Source of the DNA: Phycisphaerales bacterium
GTDB taxonomy: Bacteria; Planctomycetota; Phycisphaerae; Phycisphaerales; UBA1924
DNA: 64,000 nucleotides
Assembly (NCBI GenBank): GCA_029260435.1
Contig: JAJDDG010000123.1
Coordinates: 1-64,000, forward strand
Reading direction: 5' to 3'
Shown here: positions 37,128 to 46,810 of the stretch, one piece after another
How positions within the stretch are numbered: the stretch's first letter is position 1
Layout of the letters: each line of letters starts with the position of its first letter
Translations under genes and position numbers: made by a program
Notes under the pieces: generated by a model
Told to the model about the DNA's origin: nothing
Seen by the model: only the letters and a program-made list of their open reading frames with translations
Database searches by the model: none

Positions 37128-40100
37128 GTGCCCGAGCTGCCCAAGAAATACGTTCCCGCCGACCACGAACCCCGCATCCGCGAGAAGTGGGCCGACTCCA
37201 ATTGCTTCCACGCCGACCCCTCGCGTGTCTCCGCGGATCGCCCGGCGTACGCGATGCTCATCCCCCCGCCAAACGTCACCGCACGCCTCCACCTCGGGCA
37301 CGCCCTCAACAACACCCTCCAGGACATCCTCGCCCGCACCCACCGCATGCGGGGCTTCGAGACCCTCTGGATGCCGGGCACCGACCACGCCGGCATCGCG
37401 ACGCAGACCGTCGTCGAGAAGCGCCTCATCGAGGCAGAGGGCAAGCGCCGCACCGAGTACGAGCGCGACGAGTTCGTCGCGAAGGTCCAGGCGTGGAAAG
37501 ACGAATACGAGCAGGTCATCACCACCCAGCTGAAAACCCTCGGGTGCTCGTGCGACTGGGAGCGCCAGCGCTTCACGATGGACGAGATCTGCGCACGCGC
37601 CGTCCGCGAGGCGTTCTTCCGCCTCTTCAAAGACGGGCTCATCTACCGCGGCAAGCGCCTCGTCAACTGGGACCCGGTCACCCAGACCGCCCTCGCCGAC
37701 GACGAGGTCGAGATGAAGGATGTCAACGGCTCCTTCTACTACATGGGCTACCCGCTCGTCACCAAAGACTCCACACCCAACAACCCCATCGCCGTCACAT
37801 GGGATCAGCTTAAATCGCTCGGCTATCCGAATGAGTTCCTGCCGGATGATGTGCGCAACGGTGTGGGGGGGGACGATGACAGAGCCTTCGTCACTGTCGC
37901 GACCACCCGCCCTGAAACCTACTTCGGCGACACCGCTGTCGCGGTACACCCGCGCGACCCGCGCGCCGCAGCCGTCTGCGCATTCAAGGCAGAGCTGCCC
38001 CTCGTCGGGCGCCTTATCCCGATCATCGAGGATGACTACGTCGTCCGCCCGGACTTCATCACGGGCGAGGACTCGGGCGATCCCAAAGCCCAGATGTCCA
38101 CCGGTTTCCTCAAGGTCACCCCCGCCCACGACCCCAACGACTGGGAGATCGGCAAGCGCCACGACCTGCCCGTGATCAATGTCATGGCCCCGGACGCCTC
38201 GATCTCCGACCAGCACGGGTGGGAAGACACGGGCGACGCCGGGCACAAGTTCGTCGGGCTCTCGCGCGAGGACGCGCGGAAGATGGTCGTCAAGGAATTC
38301 GAGGCCCGCGGGCTGCTGGAAAAGAAAGTCCCCTACGCCCACTCCGTCGGGCACTCCTACCGCTCGCACGCCGCAATCGAGCCCTACCTCTCCGATCAGT
38401 GGTACGTGAAGGTGACAGACGACCGCCTCCGCGGCGCAGCCCAGAGCGCGCTCGTCGCCGACCAGCGCACGACAAATACCTACCCACCCAGCGCCGATGT
38501 GCCGGGCGACGGCACGATGCGCTTCTACCCCGAGCGCTACGCCAAGACCTACGAGACATGGCACGACAACCTCCGCGACTGGTGCATCTCCCGCCAGCTC
38601 TGGTGGGGGCACAGGATTCCTGTGTGGCGCGGCTCGGGCGATCTCCTCCGCTCGGGAGACGCCGCAGCGCTCGGCGAGGCCGCGGAATTCATGCTCAAAA
38701 TGAGCGCAGAAGGACGCATCGCCATGCAGTACAAGGGCGAAGCAATGAAGCTCGACCGCCCCGACCTCGAACTGGACGACGAGCTCTCTCCCTTCTTCAT
38801 CTGTATCCGCGACCCGGATGGCGACAACAAGGAACTCATCGAGAAGCTCGAAGCGTGGGGCGCGGTGCGCGACCCCGACGTCCTCGATACATGGTTCTCC
38901 TCCGCGCTCTGGCCCCTCAACACTATGGGGTGGCCCGAGCCCGTCGATGACTCCTGCGCCGGCTTGCTCAGCGCATTCAACCCGAGCGCTGTCCTCTCCA
39001 CCGCCCGCGACATCATCACCCTCTGGGTCTCGCGCATGGCGATGTTCAACCGCTACTTCACCTCCCCCGACGGCGGCAAGACACCGGGGCAGATCCCCTT
39101 CGATGATGTCTACATCCACGCCCTCCTCCAGGACGGCGAGGGTCGCAAGATGAGTAAGTCCCTCGGCAACGGCATCGACCCCATCGAGATCGTCGATTCC
39201 CACGGCGCGGATGCCATGCGTTTCGCGCTGTGCAAGATGACCACACAAACGCAGGACGTCCGCCTGCCCGTCGAGATCGACAACGCAACCGGCAAGAACT
39301 CCTCGCCCAAGTTCGACGAGGGACGGAACTTCTGCACCAAGCTGTGGAACGCCGCCCGCTTCGCGTTCATGAAGCTCGATGCCTTCGAAGGCAAACCGCT
39401 CGAAGCCGTCGCGTTCACCGACCTCGCCCCCGCGGATGTCTGGATGCTCTCGCGCCTCGCCGGCGCGATCGACAAGATCGAATCCTCGATCGGTGGGTAC
39501 CAGTTCTCCGAGTACGCCCAGACGATGTACGACCTGGTCTGGCGCGACTTCTGCGACTGGTACCTCGAAGCGATCAAGCCCACCATCGAAACCTCCCCCG
39601 GGCAGCAGGCCGTCCTGAAAAATGTCCTCGATTCTATCCTCCGCCTGCTGCACCCCGTGGCGCCCTTCATCACCGAAGTGATCCACGAGCAGCTGCGCCA
39701 GTACGACCGAGGCGTGATCCGCGAACTCAAGATGGGCGAAACCGGCGATGTCTTAGCTGCGCTGCACTGGCCCGTCGCCGAAGCCGGGCTCCGCAACCCC
39801 GAGGCCGAGTCGAACTTCGAGTCGCTCCAGCGCCTCACCGATGCGATCCGCACCACGCGCTCGCAGGCGAAGGTGCCTACCAAGGCCCGCGTCACACTCC
39901 ACTGCGACGACATCACCGCCGCCCTCATCAAGCGCGGCGGCCGCGTGGTCGAAACACTCGCCGGCGTCGAGGAAATCACCACAGACGCCGCACCGGACGG
40001 CAGCGTCGCGCTGACATTCGAATCTTCGGAGATGGCCCTCTCCGGCTTCGCGGATCTGGTCGATACCGGTGCGGAAGCGAAGATGCAGGAAGAGAACCTC

Positions 40101-40262
40101 ACCAAACTCTCCAAGGACATCGCCGCTCTCGAAGGCCGCCTCAACAACCCCGGGTACACCAACAAAGCCCCCGAGCACCTCGTGCAGCAGACCCGCGACC
40201 AGCTCGACTCGAAGAAAGCCGAACGCGACGCCACCATGAAGCGCATCAAGGAACTCGCATGA
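37128..40262 (+). CDS. valS: valyl-tRNA synthetase
   Basis: The 1044-residue protein starts at GTG with AGGAG upstream. It has HLGH in the HIGH position (residues 55-58, IPPPNVTARLHLGHAL), KMSKS at 674-678, the CP1 editing domain with TVATTRPETYFGDTAVAVHP, and the C-terminal coiled coil (EENLTKLSKDIAALEGRLNNPGY) characteristic of ValRS. It charges tRNA-Val and hydrolyses mischarged Thr-tRNA-Val. A perfect inverted repeat GATCTC/GAGATC (37077-37093) lies in its upstream region. The next gene overlaps its stop as ATGA. Confidence 0.96.
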   Translation: MPELPKKYVPADHEPRIREKWADSNCFHADPSRVSADRPAYAMLIPPPNVTARLHLGHALNNTLQDILARTHRMRGFETLWMPGTDHAGIATQTVVEKRLIEAEGKRRTEYERDEFVAKVQAWKDEYEQVITTQLKTLGCSCDWERQRFTMDEICARAVREAFFRLFKDGLIYRGKRLVNWDPVTQTALADDEVEMKDVNGSFYYMGYPLVTKDSTPNNPIAVTWDQLKSLGYPNEFLPDDVRNGVGGDDDRAFVTVATTRPETYFGDTAVAVHPRDPRAAAVCAFKAELPLVGRLIPIIEDDYVVRPDFITGEDSGDPKAQMSTGFLKVTPAHDPNDWEIGKRHDLPVINVMAPDASISDQHGWEDTGDAGHKFVGLSREDARKMVVKEFEARGLLEKKVPYAHSVGHSYRSHAAIEPYLSDQWYVKVTDDRLRGAAQSALVADQRTTNTYPPSADVPGDGTMRFYPERYAKTYETWHDNLRDWCISRQLWWGHRIPVWRGSGDLLRSGDAAALGEAAEFMLKMSAEGRIAMQYKGEAMKLDRPDLELDDELSPFFICIRDPDGDNKELIEKLEAWGAVRDPDVLDTWFSSALWPLNTMGWPEPVDDSCAGLLSAFNPSAVLSTARDIITLWVSRMAMFNRYFTSPDGGKTPGQIPFDDVYIHALLQDGEGRKMSKSLGNGIDPIEIVDSHGADAMRFALCKMTTQTQDVRLPVEIDNATGKNSSPKFDEGRNFCTKLWNAARFAFMKLDAFEGKPLEAVAFTDLAPADVWMLSRLAGAIDKIESSIGGYQFSEYAQTMYDLVWRDFCDWYLEAIKPTIETSPGQQAVLKNVLDSILRLLHPVAPFITEVIHEQLRQYDRGVIRELKMGETGDVLAALHWPVAEAGLRNPEAESNFESLQRLTDAIRTTRSQAKVPTKARVTLHCDDITAALIKRGGRVVETLAGVEEITTDAAPDGSVALTFESSEMALSGFADLVDTGAEAKMQEENLTKLSKDIAALEGRLNNPGYTNKAPEHLVQQTRDQLDSKKAERDATMKRIKELA

Positions 40263-41368
40263 CCCCCCCTCCCCCCCACTCCACCACGCGAACCAAGCTT
40301 CTTGTGCTGGGCATGTGCCTGTTGCTCGGCGCGTGCGCATCCAACGCCCCACGCCCGATTGTGGATGTATCCCCCGCCGAGATCTCGCTGGGCGAGATCG
40401 GCACGCAATCCGCCGATGCTTCCGCATGGATCATCTCGCGCGAGCCGTGGCGCTTCGCCAGCGCGCAGGGCGAGATCATCCGCACGCCCAACTACCGCAT
40501 CTACACCACCGAGACCAACTCGATCATGAAAGACCGCCTCGCGGTCTTCGCCGAATACGCCCTCACCCACTACCGCCAGGCCCTCACCCCGCTGCCCCGC
40601 CCGCCCAAGCGCCTCGATACCTACCTCATGGACAACCGACCCCAGTGGGTCTCGCTCACCAAACGCCTGCTCGGCCCGCAGGGCGAACCCCTGCTCCAGA
40701 TCCAGCGCGGCGGGTACGCCTCGCGCGGCATCGGTGTGTACTACGACCTCGGGCTCTACGACACCCTCGCCATCGCCGCACACGAAGGGTGGCACCAGTA
40801 CACCCAGCGCACCTTCGCCGACTCGCTGCCTATCTGGCTCGAAGAGGGCGTCGCCACGTTCATGGAAGGGCACCGCTGGGCGAGTTCCACACCCGTATTC
40901 AAGCCGTGGAGCAACATCGAACGCTTCGAGCACCTGCGCGACGCCGTCGCCGACAGCATGCTCCTGCCGCTCGACGAACTCCTCTCCAGCTCGCCGCAGG
41001 AACTCCTGCCGCGCGTAGACGGCTCCATCCTCAACTACTACGCGCAGCTCTGGGCGCTCGTCCACTTCCTCAACGAGGGCGAGAACGGGCGCTACGCCAC
41101 ACCCCTGCGCACACTCATCGCCGACGCCGCAGCCGGCAAACTCCGCAAGCGACTCACAACCGAGCTCGGGCTGCGCGACGCCCGCGCCGCGATGGCATCC
41201 CGCACCGGCGCACTCGTCTTCGAGGTCTACTTCGATGTCCCGCTCGACGAGGCGGACAAGCAGTACCGCGCGTTCGTAGACCGGGTAATCGCCCTGGAAT
41301 CGCGCAGCGCGATCGCCGCCGGTCGCTCACCACTCCGCGCCGCAGCCGATCACGGAGGACGCCGATGA
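40259..41368 (+). CDS. lipoprotein zinc metallopeptidase-like protein
   Basis: It starts in the ATGA overlap with valS. The 369-residue product has a lipobox LLGAC with Cys26. H175-E-G-W-H179 in AIAAHEGWHQY is a HExxH site. WLEEGVATFMEG ~18 residues later gives the Glu ligand (E195 or E196), so it fits the gluzincin/peptidase MA-like pattern common in planctomycetal lipoproteins. The substrate is unknown. The coupling to valS is probably organisational, not functional. The downstream acetyltransferase begins within its stop. Confidence 0.72.
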   Translation: MTPPPPHSTTRTKLLVLGMCLLLGACASNAPRPIVDVSPAEISLGEIGTQSADASAWIISREPWRFASAQGEIIRTPNYRIYTTETNSIMKDRLAVFAEYALTHYRQALTPLPRPPKRLDTYLMDNRPQWVSLTKRLLGPQGEPLLQIQRGGYASRGIGVYYDLGLYDTLAIAAHEGWHQYTQRTFADSLPIWLEEGVATFMEGHRWASSTPVFKPWSNIERFEHLRDAVADSMLLPLDELLSSSPQELLPRVDGSILNYYAQLWALVHFLNEGENGRYATPLRTLIADAAAGKLRKRLTTELGLRDARAAMASRTGALVFEVYFDVPLDEADKQYRAFVDRVIALESRSAIAAGRSPLRAAADHGGRR

Positions 41369-41868
41369 TCGAACCGCACGACACATTCGCCGACCCGAAC
41401 ATCCGCGACGCGATCCCGGGCGATCAGCCCGAGGTGCTGCGCCTGTTCCACATCGGCTCGCTCGACCCGGACGCCCCCGAACTCCACGACCCGCCGAACG
41501 ATATCTACGACTTCCAGACCGCTTGGCTCGACAACGACGCCGCGAACCTCTGGGTTCTCGACGGCGACGCAGACGCCCTCGTGGGCATGGTCGGCGTGCG
41601 AGAACGCAACGAGGGCACCGCGGAACTCTGCCGCCTCCGTGTCGATCCCGGTTATCGGAATAAGGGTGTGGGACGCCGCCTCGTGCAGCACGCCGTCGAA
41701 TACTGCCGCACCCGAGATTACCTCAAAGTCATCCTTGATTCCTACGTCCAGCGTACCTCCGCGATCGCTCTATTCGAGCACCTCGGCTTCCGCCCAGCGG
41801 GCGAACATGTTAAAGCAGGCAAGCGCGTGATGGACTTTTATCTGGACCTCTACTCCGGCCCCACATAG
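41365..41868 (+). CDS. GNAT N-acetyltransferase
   Basis: The 167-residue protein has GGAGG seven bases before the ATG, which overlaps the previous stop (ATGA). Motif A is present as LRVDPGYRNKGVGRRLVQHAVEY, followed by SAIALFEHLGFRPAGE, a typical GNAT C-terminal half. The substrate is unknown. This is the last protein-coding gene before the 333-nt gene-free region. Confidence 0.82.
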   Translation: MIEPHDTFADPNIRDAIPGDQPEVLRLFHIGSLDPDAPELHDPPNDIYDFQTAWLDNDAANLWVLDGDADALVGMVGVRERNEGTAELCRLRVDPGYRNKGVGRRLVQHAVEYCRTRDYLKVILDSYVQRTSAIALFEHLGFRPAGEHVKAGKRVMDFYLDLYSGPT

Positions 41869-41939
41869 TCCACACAGGGATTCCACAGACAACTTGTGTT
41901 CTGCAATGACGTTGTTCGGTGTTTCCCCCCGCGCGCGGG

Positions 41940-42187
41940 GATTCAAATATAAAACAGGTTGTAACGGTTGGGAAAAGTCGCTTGCCCCTACCGATTACTC
42001 GGGGTAGTTTTACCTCCGAGGAAAGGGGCATTTTTCCTCACAACCCACCGGGACACATTCCCCGGAATCGAAATCATCCGCACAGCGGGTTTGATATCGG
42101 TCTCCGCGCGGCGATTGTGACCCCTAACTTTGGCTTCCCTCTTACTCAACGCCCCGGGCTTGCACCATGCAGGTTCGGGGTTTTTTT
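41940..42187 (+). ncRNA. candidate structured non-coding RNA
   Basis: The 333 nt from 41869 to 42201 contain no supported protein gene. On the plus strand a domain closed by GGTTGT (41957-41962) and ACAACC (42040-42045) encloses two hairpins: CTACC/GGTAG (41988-42007) and GAGGAAA/TTTCCTC (42018-42039), the latter stacking directly on the closing stem. Further hairpins are CCGGG/CCCGG (42048-42065) and CCGC/GCGG (42078-42088). A strong terminator closes the region. A TATAAA at 41948-41953 is a possible -10 element but no -35 is clear. I do not recognise tmRNA, 6S, RNase P or SRP RNA signatures. The boundaries are guesses. Confidence 0.35.
42152..42187 (+). terminator. strong intrinsic terminator, plus-strand specific
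   Basis: CCCCGGGCTTGCA (42152-42164) pairs along all 13 positions with TGCAGGTTCGGGG (42168-42180) around a 3-nt loop, and seven T residues follow. Three of the pairs are G-U, which would become A-C mismatches on the opposite strand, and that strand has no T-run. So the element works only rightward, yet the nearest plus-strand stop codon is 283 nt upstream. Confidence 0.8.
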
Positions 42188-42201
42188 ATGCGCGCACACA
42201 A

Positions 42202-43317
42202 CTACCCGCCGAACACAACCGCCGATTCCAACGCGAGCCCGAGCATCGGCCCCACCGTGTACCCCGCGCCGATCATCGCCTCGTGCTTACCACCCGCGTC
42301 AACATCCGTGGACCCCGTCTCCAGCGCGTAGTAGATCGCCGCCGCGTACACCGCCCCGATGCCCACACCCAGCATCGCCAGTCCGATCGCGAGCACCCAC
42401 CAACTCCCGCTCATCAGCGCGAGCACAAACCCGCCGAGCATCAACCCGCCCGACCACACCGCCGTCCGCGCGTGCCCGTGCCACCCGTGCCACGAGATCA
42501 TCAGCGCGAAGACCCCCAGTCGCGTGACCATCCACACAGAGGCGAGCACCGTGCTGTGCCGCACCTCCACGCCGAGCCCCTCGATCATCTGCGGCAATAC
42601 GGGTGAGAGCCCCGCGTGCAGCACATAGCTCCCGAGCAGGCACATACGAAACAACCTGCGCAGGCGCACGAGCGCCGCCAGTTCCTCCGGCGTATGCGCA
42701 TGCGCCGCGCTGCCGTGCTCCCCCGGGTTCCGTCTGAATAACACAAGCAACACGATCGACACGAGGTGGATCGGCACCAACACCCCGAGCACCCACAGCG
42801 GATGCTCCTCAAGCACCGGCGCGATCACCCACATCGCCACCACCAGTGAAGACGCCCACGACAAATTGAACAGCCCAGTCGCCCGACGCAGCGCCCGCCC
42901 CGAACGCCCGTCCGCGAGATAACTCTCCACCGTCGGCCAGACAAAACCGCACAGCGCGATGTACACCGTCGCGTACGCCACCAACGCCCACCGCTCCCCC
43001 ACCACAACCGGCACCACGCTCAACGCCGCCGCCCCCGCCAGCAGCAATCCAAGGAAACCCCGGGTCGAAAGCCGCTTGCCCCTCCCGACATGCCGCCCCA
43101 TGAGCCGCCCGGCAGACCAAGCGCAGACCGTATACGCCGCCCCCATCGACACCCCGAGCCACAGGTTGTCCACCCTGGTAAACCCGTGCGCCTCCTTGCT
43201 CACGAAGAACACGCCGTTCCACCCGATCGCCGTCCCGAAGCTCGTGATCCATGTCAACGTCAAACACGCCCACAGCGGCGTTGGTGTCGAAGATCGTTGC
43301 TCAGCAGGTGGTTCCAA
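42202..43317 (-). CDS. MFS transporter
   Basis: The 371-residue protein has about eleven to twelve hydrophobic segments and the major-facilitator layout of two six-helix halves. The loop after helix 2 reads AGRLMGRHVGRGKRLSTRG, an A-motif-like basic loop. A cytoplasmic central loop (RRNPGEHGSAAHAHTPEEL) separates the halves. Many MFS drug and sugar exporters look like this and the substrate cannot be assigned. It is divergent from the tRNA-Arg gene. Confidence 0.8.
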   Translation of the reverse strand: MEPPAEQRSSTPTPLWACLTLTWITSFGTAIGWNGVFFVSKEAHGFTRVDNLWLGVSMGAAYTVCAWSAGRLMGRHVGRGKRLSTRGFLGLLLAGAAALSVVPVVVGERWALVAYATVYIALCGFVWPTVESYLADGRSGRALRRATGLFNLSWASSLVVAMWVIAPVLEEHPLWVLGVLVPIHLVSIVLLVLFRRNPGEHGSAAHAHTPEELAALVRLRRLFRMCLLGSYVLHAGLSPVLPQMIEGLGVEVRHSTVLASVWMVTRLGVFALMISWHGWHGHARTAVWSGGLMLGGFVLALMSGSWWVLAIGLAMLGVGIGAVYAAAIYYALETGSTDVDAGGKHEAMIGAGYTVGPMLGLALESAVVFGG

Positions 43318-43332
43318 TACGATCGCTCGCCA

Positions 43333-43361
43333 TTGCCATCGGGAAGTCTGGATCGTAGCAT
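43333..43361 (+). promoter_or_regulatory. promoter of the tRNA-Arg gene
   Basis: TTGCCA (43333-43338), a 17-nt spacer and TAGCAT (43356-43361) give a start near 43368, eleven bases before the mature tRNA 5' end at 43379. Distance and orientation fit the tRNA gene well. Confidence 0.6.
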
Positions 43362-43378
43362 GACCCGTCCAACCAAAC

Positions 43379-43452
43379 GCGCGTGTAGCTCAATTGGATA
43401 GAGCGTCGGCCTCCGAAGCCGAAGGTTGCAGGTTCGAGCCCCGCCACGCGTA
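43379..43452 (+). tRNA. tRNA-Arg (CCG anticodon)
   Basis: The full cloverleaf is visible. The acceptor 43379-43385 pairs with 43445-43451 (a terminal G-U then six Watson-Crick pairs). The D arm is GCTC/GAGC. The anticodon stem TCGGC/GCCGA carries loop CTCCGAA, so the anticodon is CCG for codon CGG. The T arm GCAGG/CCCGC has one A-C mismatch and loop TTCGAGC. CCA is not encoded. The GH31 gene ends 19 nt downstream on the opposite strand. Confidence 0.95.
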
Positions 43453-43471
43453 TTCCCTCCCCCCCCTTACA

Positions 43472-46400
43472 TCACTCCGACCCGTCACCATGCTTGCCCC
43501 GCGCCGTCACGCGCAGGTCCGTCATCGGTGCGCCATCCTGGTGCTCGATGTGCAAGCCAAACGCCCACTCGCCCTCCGCCTGCCCGATCTTCATCACGAT
43601 CAGGTTCTCCCCCGTGCGCAGACGCACACCCACCCTGTCCTCTCTGGGCGAATACCCGCGCATCACATGGTGGCGGTGCACCTCCCGCCCGTTCACCCAA
43701 ACAACCACGCCGTCATCGCTGCCGAATGCGAGCACCGCCTCCCGTTCCTCCGGGCACTCGACCCACGTCGCCGCGTACGCCGCCGACTGCGTGTGCGCCC
43801 CCTCCAGCGCACTGTTGAGATCGACAACAAACTCCTCATCCGGCGACAACCCGCCGGGGCGCTCAATCAGCCGCCACCGGATCGCCTCCCCGTCCTTCCC
43901 CTCGTACACATCCGTCAGCTCGAACCCCATCTCGGGCTCGAACACCCGCTCCAGTTCGCGGTCATGCGGACAATCAAACGCACCCACCACCCACCACGCG
44001 CCGATCGATGGAAACACGGTCTTGCGGAACCGGACCGTCTCGGTAATCCCCCCTTCGCCGATCCCAAACCGCGCCGTAGCGAGCACCCCGTGCGGGGAGA
44101 ACCGATCCTCCGCCGCCAGCTCGCACCGCACACCGACCACCCCCTCCCGCTCCACCACACCCCGCGCCTCGCCCATCGCCCCGCCGCCGCGTTCGTGCTC
44201 AACCCGCACGCGCACGTCGATCGCCCCGAGCGAATCCGCGGGCACCGACAGCACCACATCCGCACCGATCCGCGTGGACCCGTCACCATTACCCGTCGCG
44301 TGCATCCAGCACGTAGCGCCCAGCAGGTGGCACAGCGCCGCCTCCCGCCCGCCCACGCTCTGATCCAGCGCACCGACTGCACCAATGACACCAGTCCACC
44401 CCTCAAGCACCCGCACGCCATACACACCATCATCATCTGAGCCCGATTCGAGCAAGCCGCGCACCGCGTCCGGCGTCGTATCGCCGAGCGCCCACGCCAC
44501 GCGCCCGAGCGTGCGCACCCGCCCCGCGTGCCCGTCCATCGACCCGTCCGCCCGCTCACACCGCACGATGATCCTCGTCTCCTCTCGCACATCGCGCGCA
44601 GGCAGCTTGATCACCAGCGCCCCATCGCGCGAGTCAAACTCCGCGTCCACCGCCTCACCGTTCACCTCCACAGCGTCCGCGCCGCTCACACCGAGAAGCC
44701 GCACCGTGTACGACCGCTTCTCTTGCATCCCCTCGAACGAACCATCGACCGCCTCGATCACGATCTCCCGATCCGCCCCCCGCTTCTCGTGCCGCGCACG
44801 AGTCCACGCAAAGGCTCCATCCCCATACAGCGCGGTGAACCCGTCGTCCTCGTACATCGCGCCCGACCCATCCGTGCTCGTCTCGATATCGAGCACAACA
44901 ACCTCGGGCAGCGCCGCCGCCCGCCGACCCCCGCCGCCCGCCGTGAATACAACCGACCCCGCGCGAATAAATAATGGGATCTCATCGAGCGGCGTGCATA
45001 CTTCCACCCACCGCCCGCCCGCGCCGCTCTCGTACACCCGCCCGGTAAACCAATGCCGCCACACCCCCGCCGGCAGCCACACCCGCACCTGCGCGTTGCC
45101 GCCCGCCGAATCCCCCGCCGAGAGCACCGGCGCAACAAGCAGATCCTCGCCCAGCATGTACTGGTCCGGGCACCCGTACGCCACATCCAACTCCGAGTGC
45201 GCGTAATACATCGGGCGGCACATCGAAACCGAGGTATCCATCGCCATCCGCGCCGCGGTGTACAGATAGGGCACCATGCGATACCGCAGATGGAACGCCT
45301 CGCGCTTGGCAAGAAAATACGGTTCGCCGAACGCCCACAGCCGGCGCTCCGCATCCACACGTCTCCCGGTGTGCGTCCGCAGCACGGGCGACAACGCGCC
45401 AAACTGCACCCACCGTGTGTACAACTCATCCTCGACCGGGCCCGGCTGGTGCCCGCCGATGTCGTGCGACCAATACCCAAACCCGACATTCGATGCCGTC
45501 GAAGTAAAGAACGGCTGGAACGACAGCGACGCCCAATCGCAGTACGTATCACCGGAAAAACCCACCGGGTACCGATGGTTCCCGAGCCCGCCCCACCGCG
45601 AGAAATTCACCGGGCGCTGTGCGCCCTGCTCTCGCTCGTCCCGATACAGCGCGTTCTTGTTCTCAATCATATCCTGCCAGTGCGAAACGTTGAGCGCGAA
45701 GAGCGGATCGAGCCCCGCGACCGCCGTCTCGTCCCCCTGCTGCCAGTCCATCCACCAGAAGTCAATCCCCTGGCGCTGCAACGGATGGTGCAGCAACTCG
45801 AAGTACCCCTTCATATACCGCGGGTCCGTGCAGTCGAACGGAATCCGGTACACCTTCGACTTATCCGCACCCATGTAATCCGCGAACGCATCAAACGCCC
45901 GCTCGTGCTTGCCCACCCCGTCCGCCGGGTGCAGGTTGAGCGTCACACGCAGCCCCTTGTCGTGCGCCCAATCCAAAAACCGCTCGGGCTCCGGAAAATA
46001 CTTCGGGTTCCATGTGTACCCCGTCCACCCGTCCAGATGCCAGTCCATATCAATGACCAGCACATCAAGAGGCACGTCGTTCGCCTCGAACTCACCGATC
46101 AATCCCTTCAACTCATCCTCGGAATAAGGCCAATACCGCGACCACCACGCCCCAAACATATACCGCGGCGGCATCGGGATCGGACCCGATGCATCCGTAA
46201 ACGCTGCAAGACCCTTCTCGTATGCTCTGCCCGGGCACAGCAGATACCAGTCCGTGTACCCACCGCCCGGCGCGGGCTCGAACAACACATCATCACCCGG
46301 CGCAAAGCGCGGCGTCTTCGAATCATCGATCAACACCCACCCATCGCGTGACAACAACCCCTGCTCCAGATCGCTCGCGCCCGACACACCATCGAGCGTG

Positions 46401-46753
46401 CGCATCGTCCCCAGTAAGTTCCCCGACCCATCCATCCCCGGGTGCCACGCCGCCCGCTCGCCGGCAAGCTCGAAGTGGATCTCCAGATTCTCCGCGCTCG
46501 GCGGCGCACCATCGCCCGTGTAGCGCAGCTCCATCGCGCCAGTCCGGACCACCACCTCCCCATCACGCCGCTCGATGACCGCCTCGCTTATCGCCGACTC
46601 ACGCTGCGCAAACGTCAGCGTCGCACCATCATCAAACCGCCCGAGCGGGTCGTGCTCGATCCGCACCAGCACATCACCCATCACCGTGATCCGGATGACG
46701 TCCGCGATCACCAACGGCGCGACCTCACCCTGCTCAACTCCGCTCGGAATCAC
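43472..46753 (-). CDS. glycoside hydrolase family 31 (alpha-glucosidase/xylosidase type) with long C-terminal extension
   Basis: The 1093-residue protein has no signal peptide. It has a GH31 N-terminal beta-sandwich, the catalytic barrel with WWSRYWPYSEDEL and nucleophile D336 in FWWMDWQQGDE, a probable acid/base D402 in FSGDTYCDW, and the WSHDIGGHQPG loop. The barrel closes around residue 500 and the usual distal sandwich follows. The last ~400 residues are extra. They end in a domain resembling a carbohydrate-binding sandwich (AFGSDDGVVVWVNGREVHRHH). It probably acts on alpha-linked gluco- or xylo-oligosaccharides. A LacI-type palindrome lies just upstream. Confidence 0.88.
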   Translation of the reverse strand: MIPSGVEQGEVAPLVIADVIRITVMGDVLVRIEHDPLGRFDDGATLTFAQRESAISEAVIERRDGEVVVRTGAMELRYTGDGAPPSAENLEIHFELAGERAAWHPGMDGSGNLLGTMRTLDGVSGASDLEQGLLSRDGWVLIDDSKTPRFAPGDDVLFEPAPGGGYTDWYLLCPGRAYEKGLAAFTDASGPIPMPPRYMFGAWWSRYWPYSEDELKGLIGEFEANDVPLDVLVIDMDWHLDGWTGYTWNPKYFPEPERFLDWAHDKGLRVTLNLHPADGVGKHERAFDAFADYMGADKSKVYRIPFDCTDPRYMKGYFELLHHPLQRQGIDFWWMDWQQGDETAVAGLDPLFALNVSHWQDMIENKNALYRDEREQGAQRPVNFSRWGGLGNHRYPVGFSGDTYCDWASLSFQPFFTSTASNVGFGYWSHDIGGHQPGPVEDELYTRWVQFGALSPVLRTHTGRRVDAERRLWAFGEPYFLAKREAFHLRYRMVPYLYTAARMAMDTSVSMCRPMYYAHSELDVAYGCPDQYMLGEDLLVAPVLSAGDSAGGNAQVRVWLPAGVWRHWFTGRVYESGAGGRWVEVCTPLDEIPLFIRAGSVVFTAGGGGRRAAALPEVVVLDIETSTDGSGAMYEDDGFTALYGDGAFAWTRARHEKRGADREIVIEAVDGSFEGMQEKRSYTVRLLGVSGADAVEVNGEAVDAEFDSRDGALVIKLPARDVREETRIIVRCERADGSMDGHAGRVRTLGRVAWALGDTTPDAVRGLLESGSDDDGVYGVRVLEGWTGVIGAVGALDQSVGGREAALCHLLGATCWMHATGNGDGSTRIGADVVLSVPADSLGAIDVRVRVEHERGGGAMGEARGVVEREGVVGVRCELAAEDRFSPHGVLATARFGIGEGGITETVRFRKTVFPSIGAWWVVGAFDCPHDRELERVFEPEMGFELTDVYEGKDGEAIRWRLIERPGGLSPDEEFVVDLNSALEGAHTQSAAYAATWVECPEEREAVLAFGSDDGVVVWVNGREVHRHHVMRGYSPREDRVGVRLRTGENLIVMKIGQAEGEWAFGLHIEHQDGAPMTDLRVTARGKHGDGSE

Positions 46754-46810
46754 CAGCGCACCCTCCAGTCATACACCCGCCAGCATCGAAATAGCACCAC
46801 TTCCCATGGA

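Noticed and set aside
37032-39686. 884-codon open frame antisense to valS
   Set aside because: No domain or ribosome site; valS on the opposite strand is unambiguous.
41869-41900. DnaA-box-like TTCCACAGA near 41880 suggesting an origin
   Set aside because: A single weak match, no cluster of boxes, and no dnaA, dnaN or parAB genes nearby.
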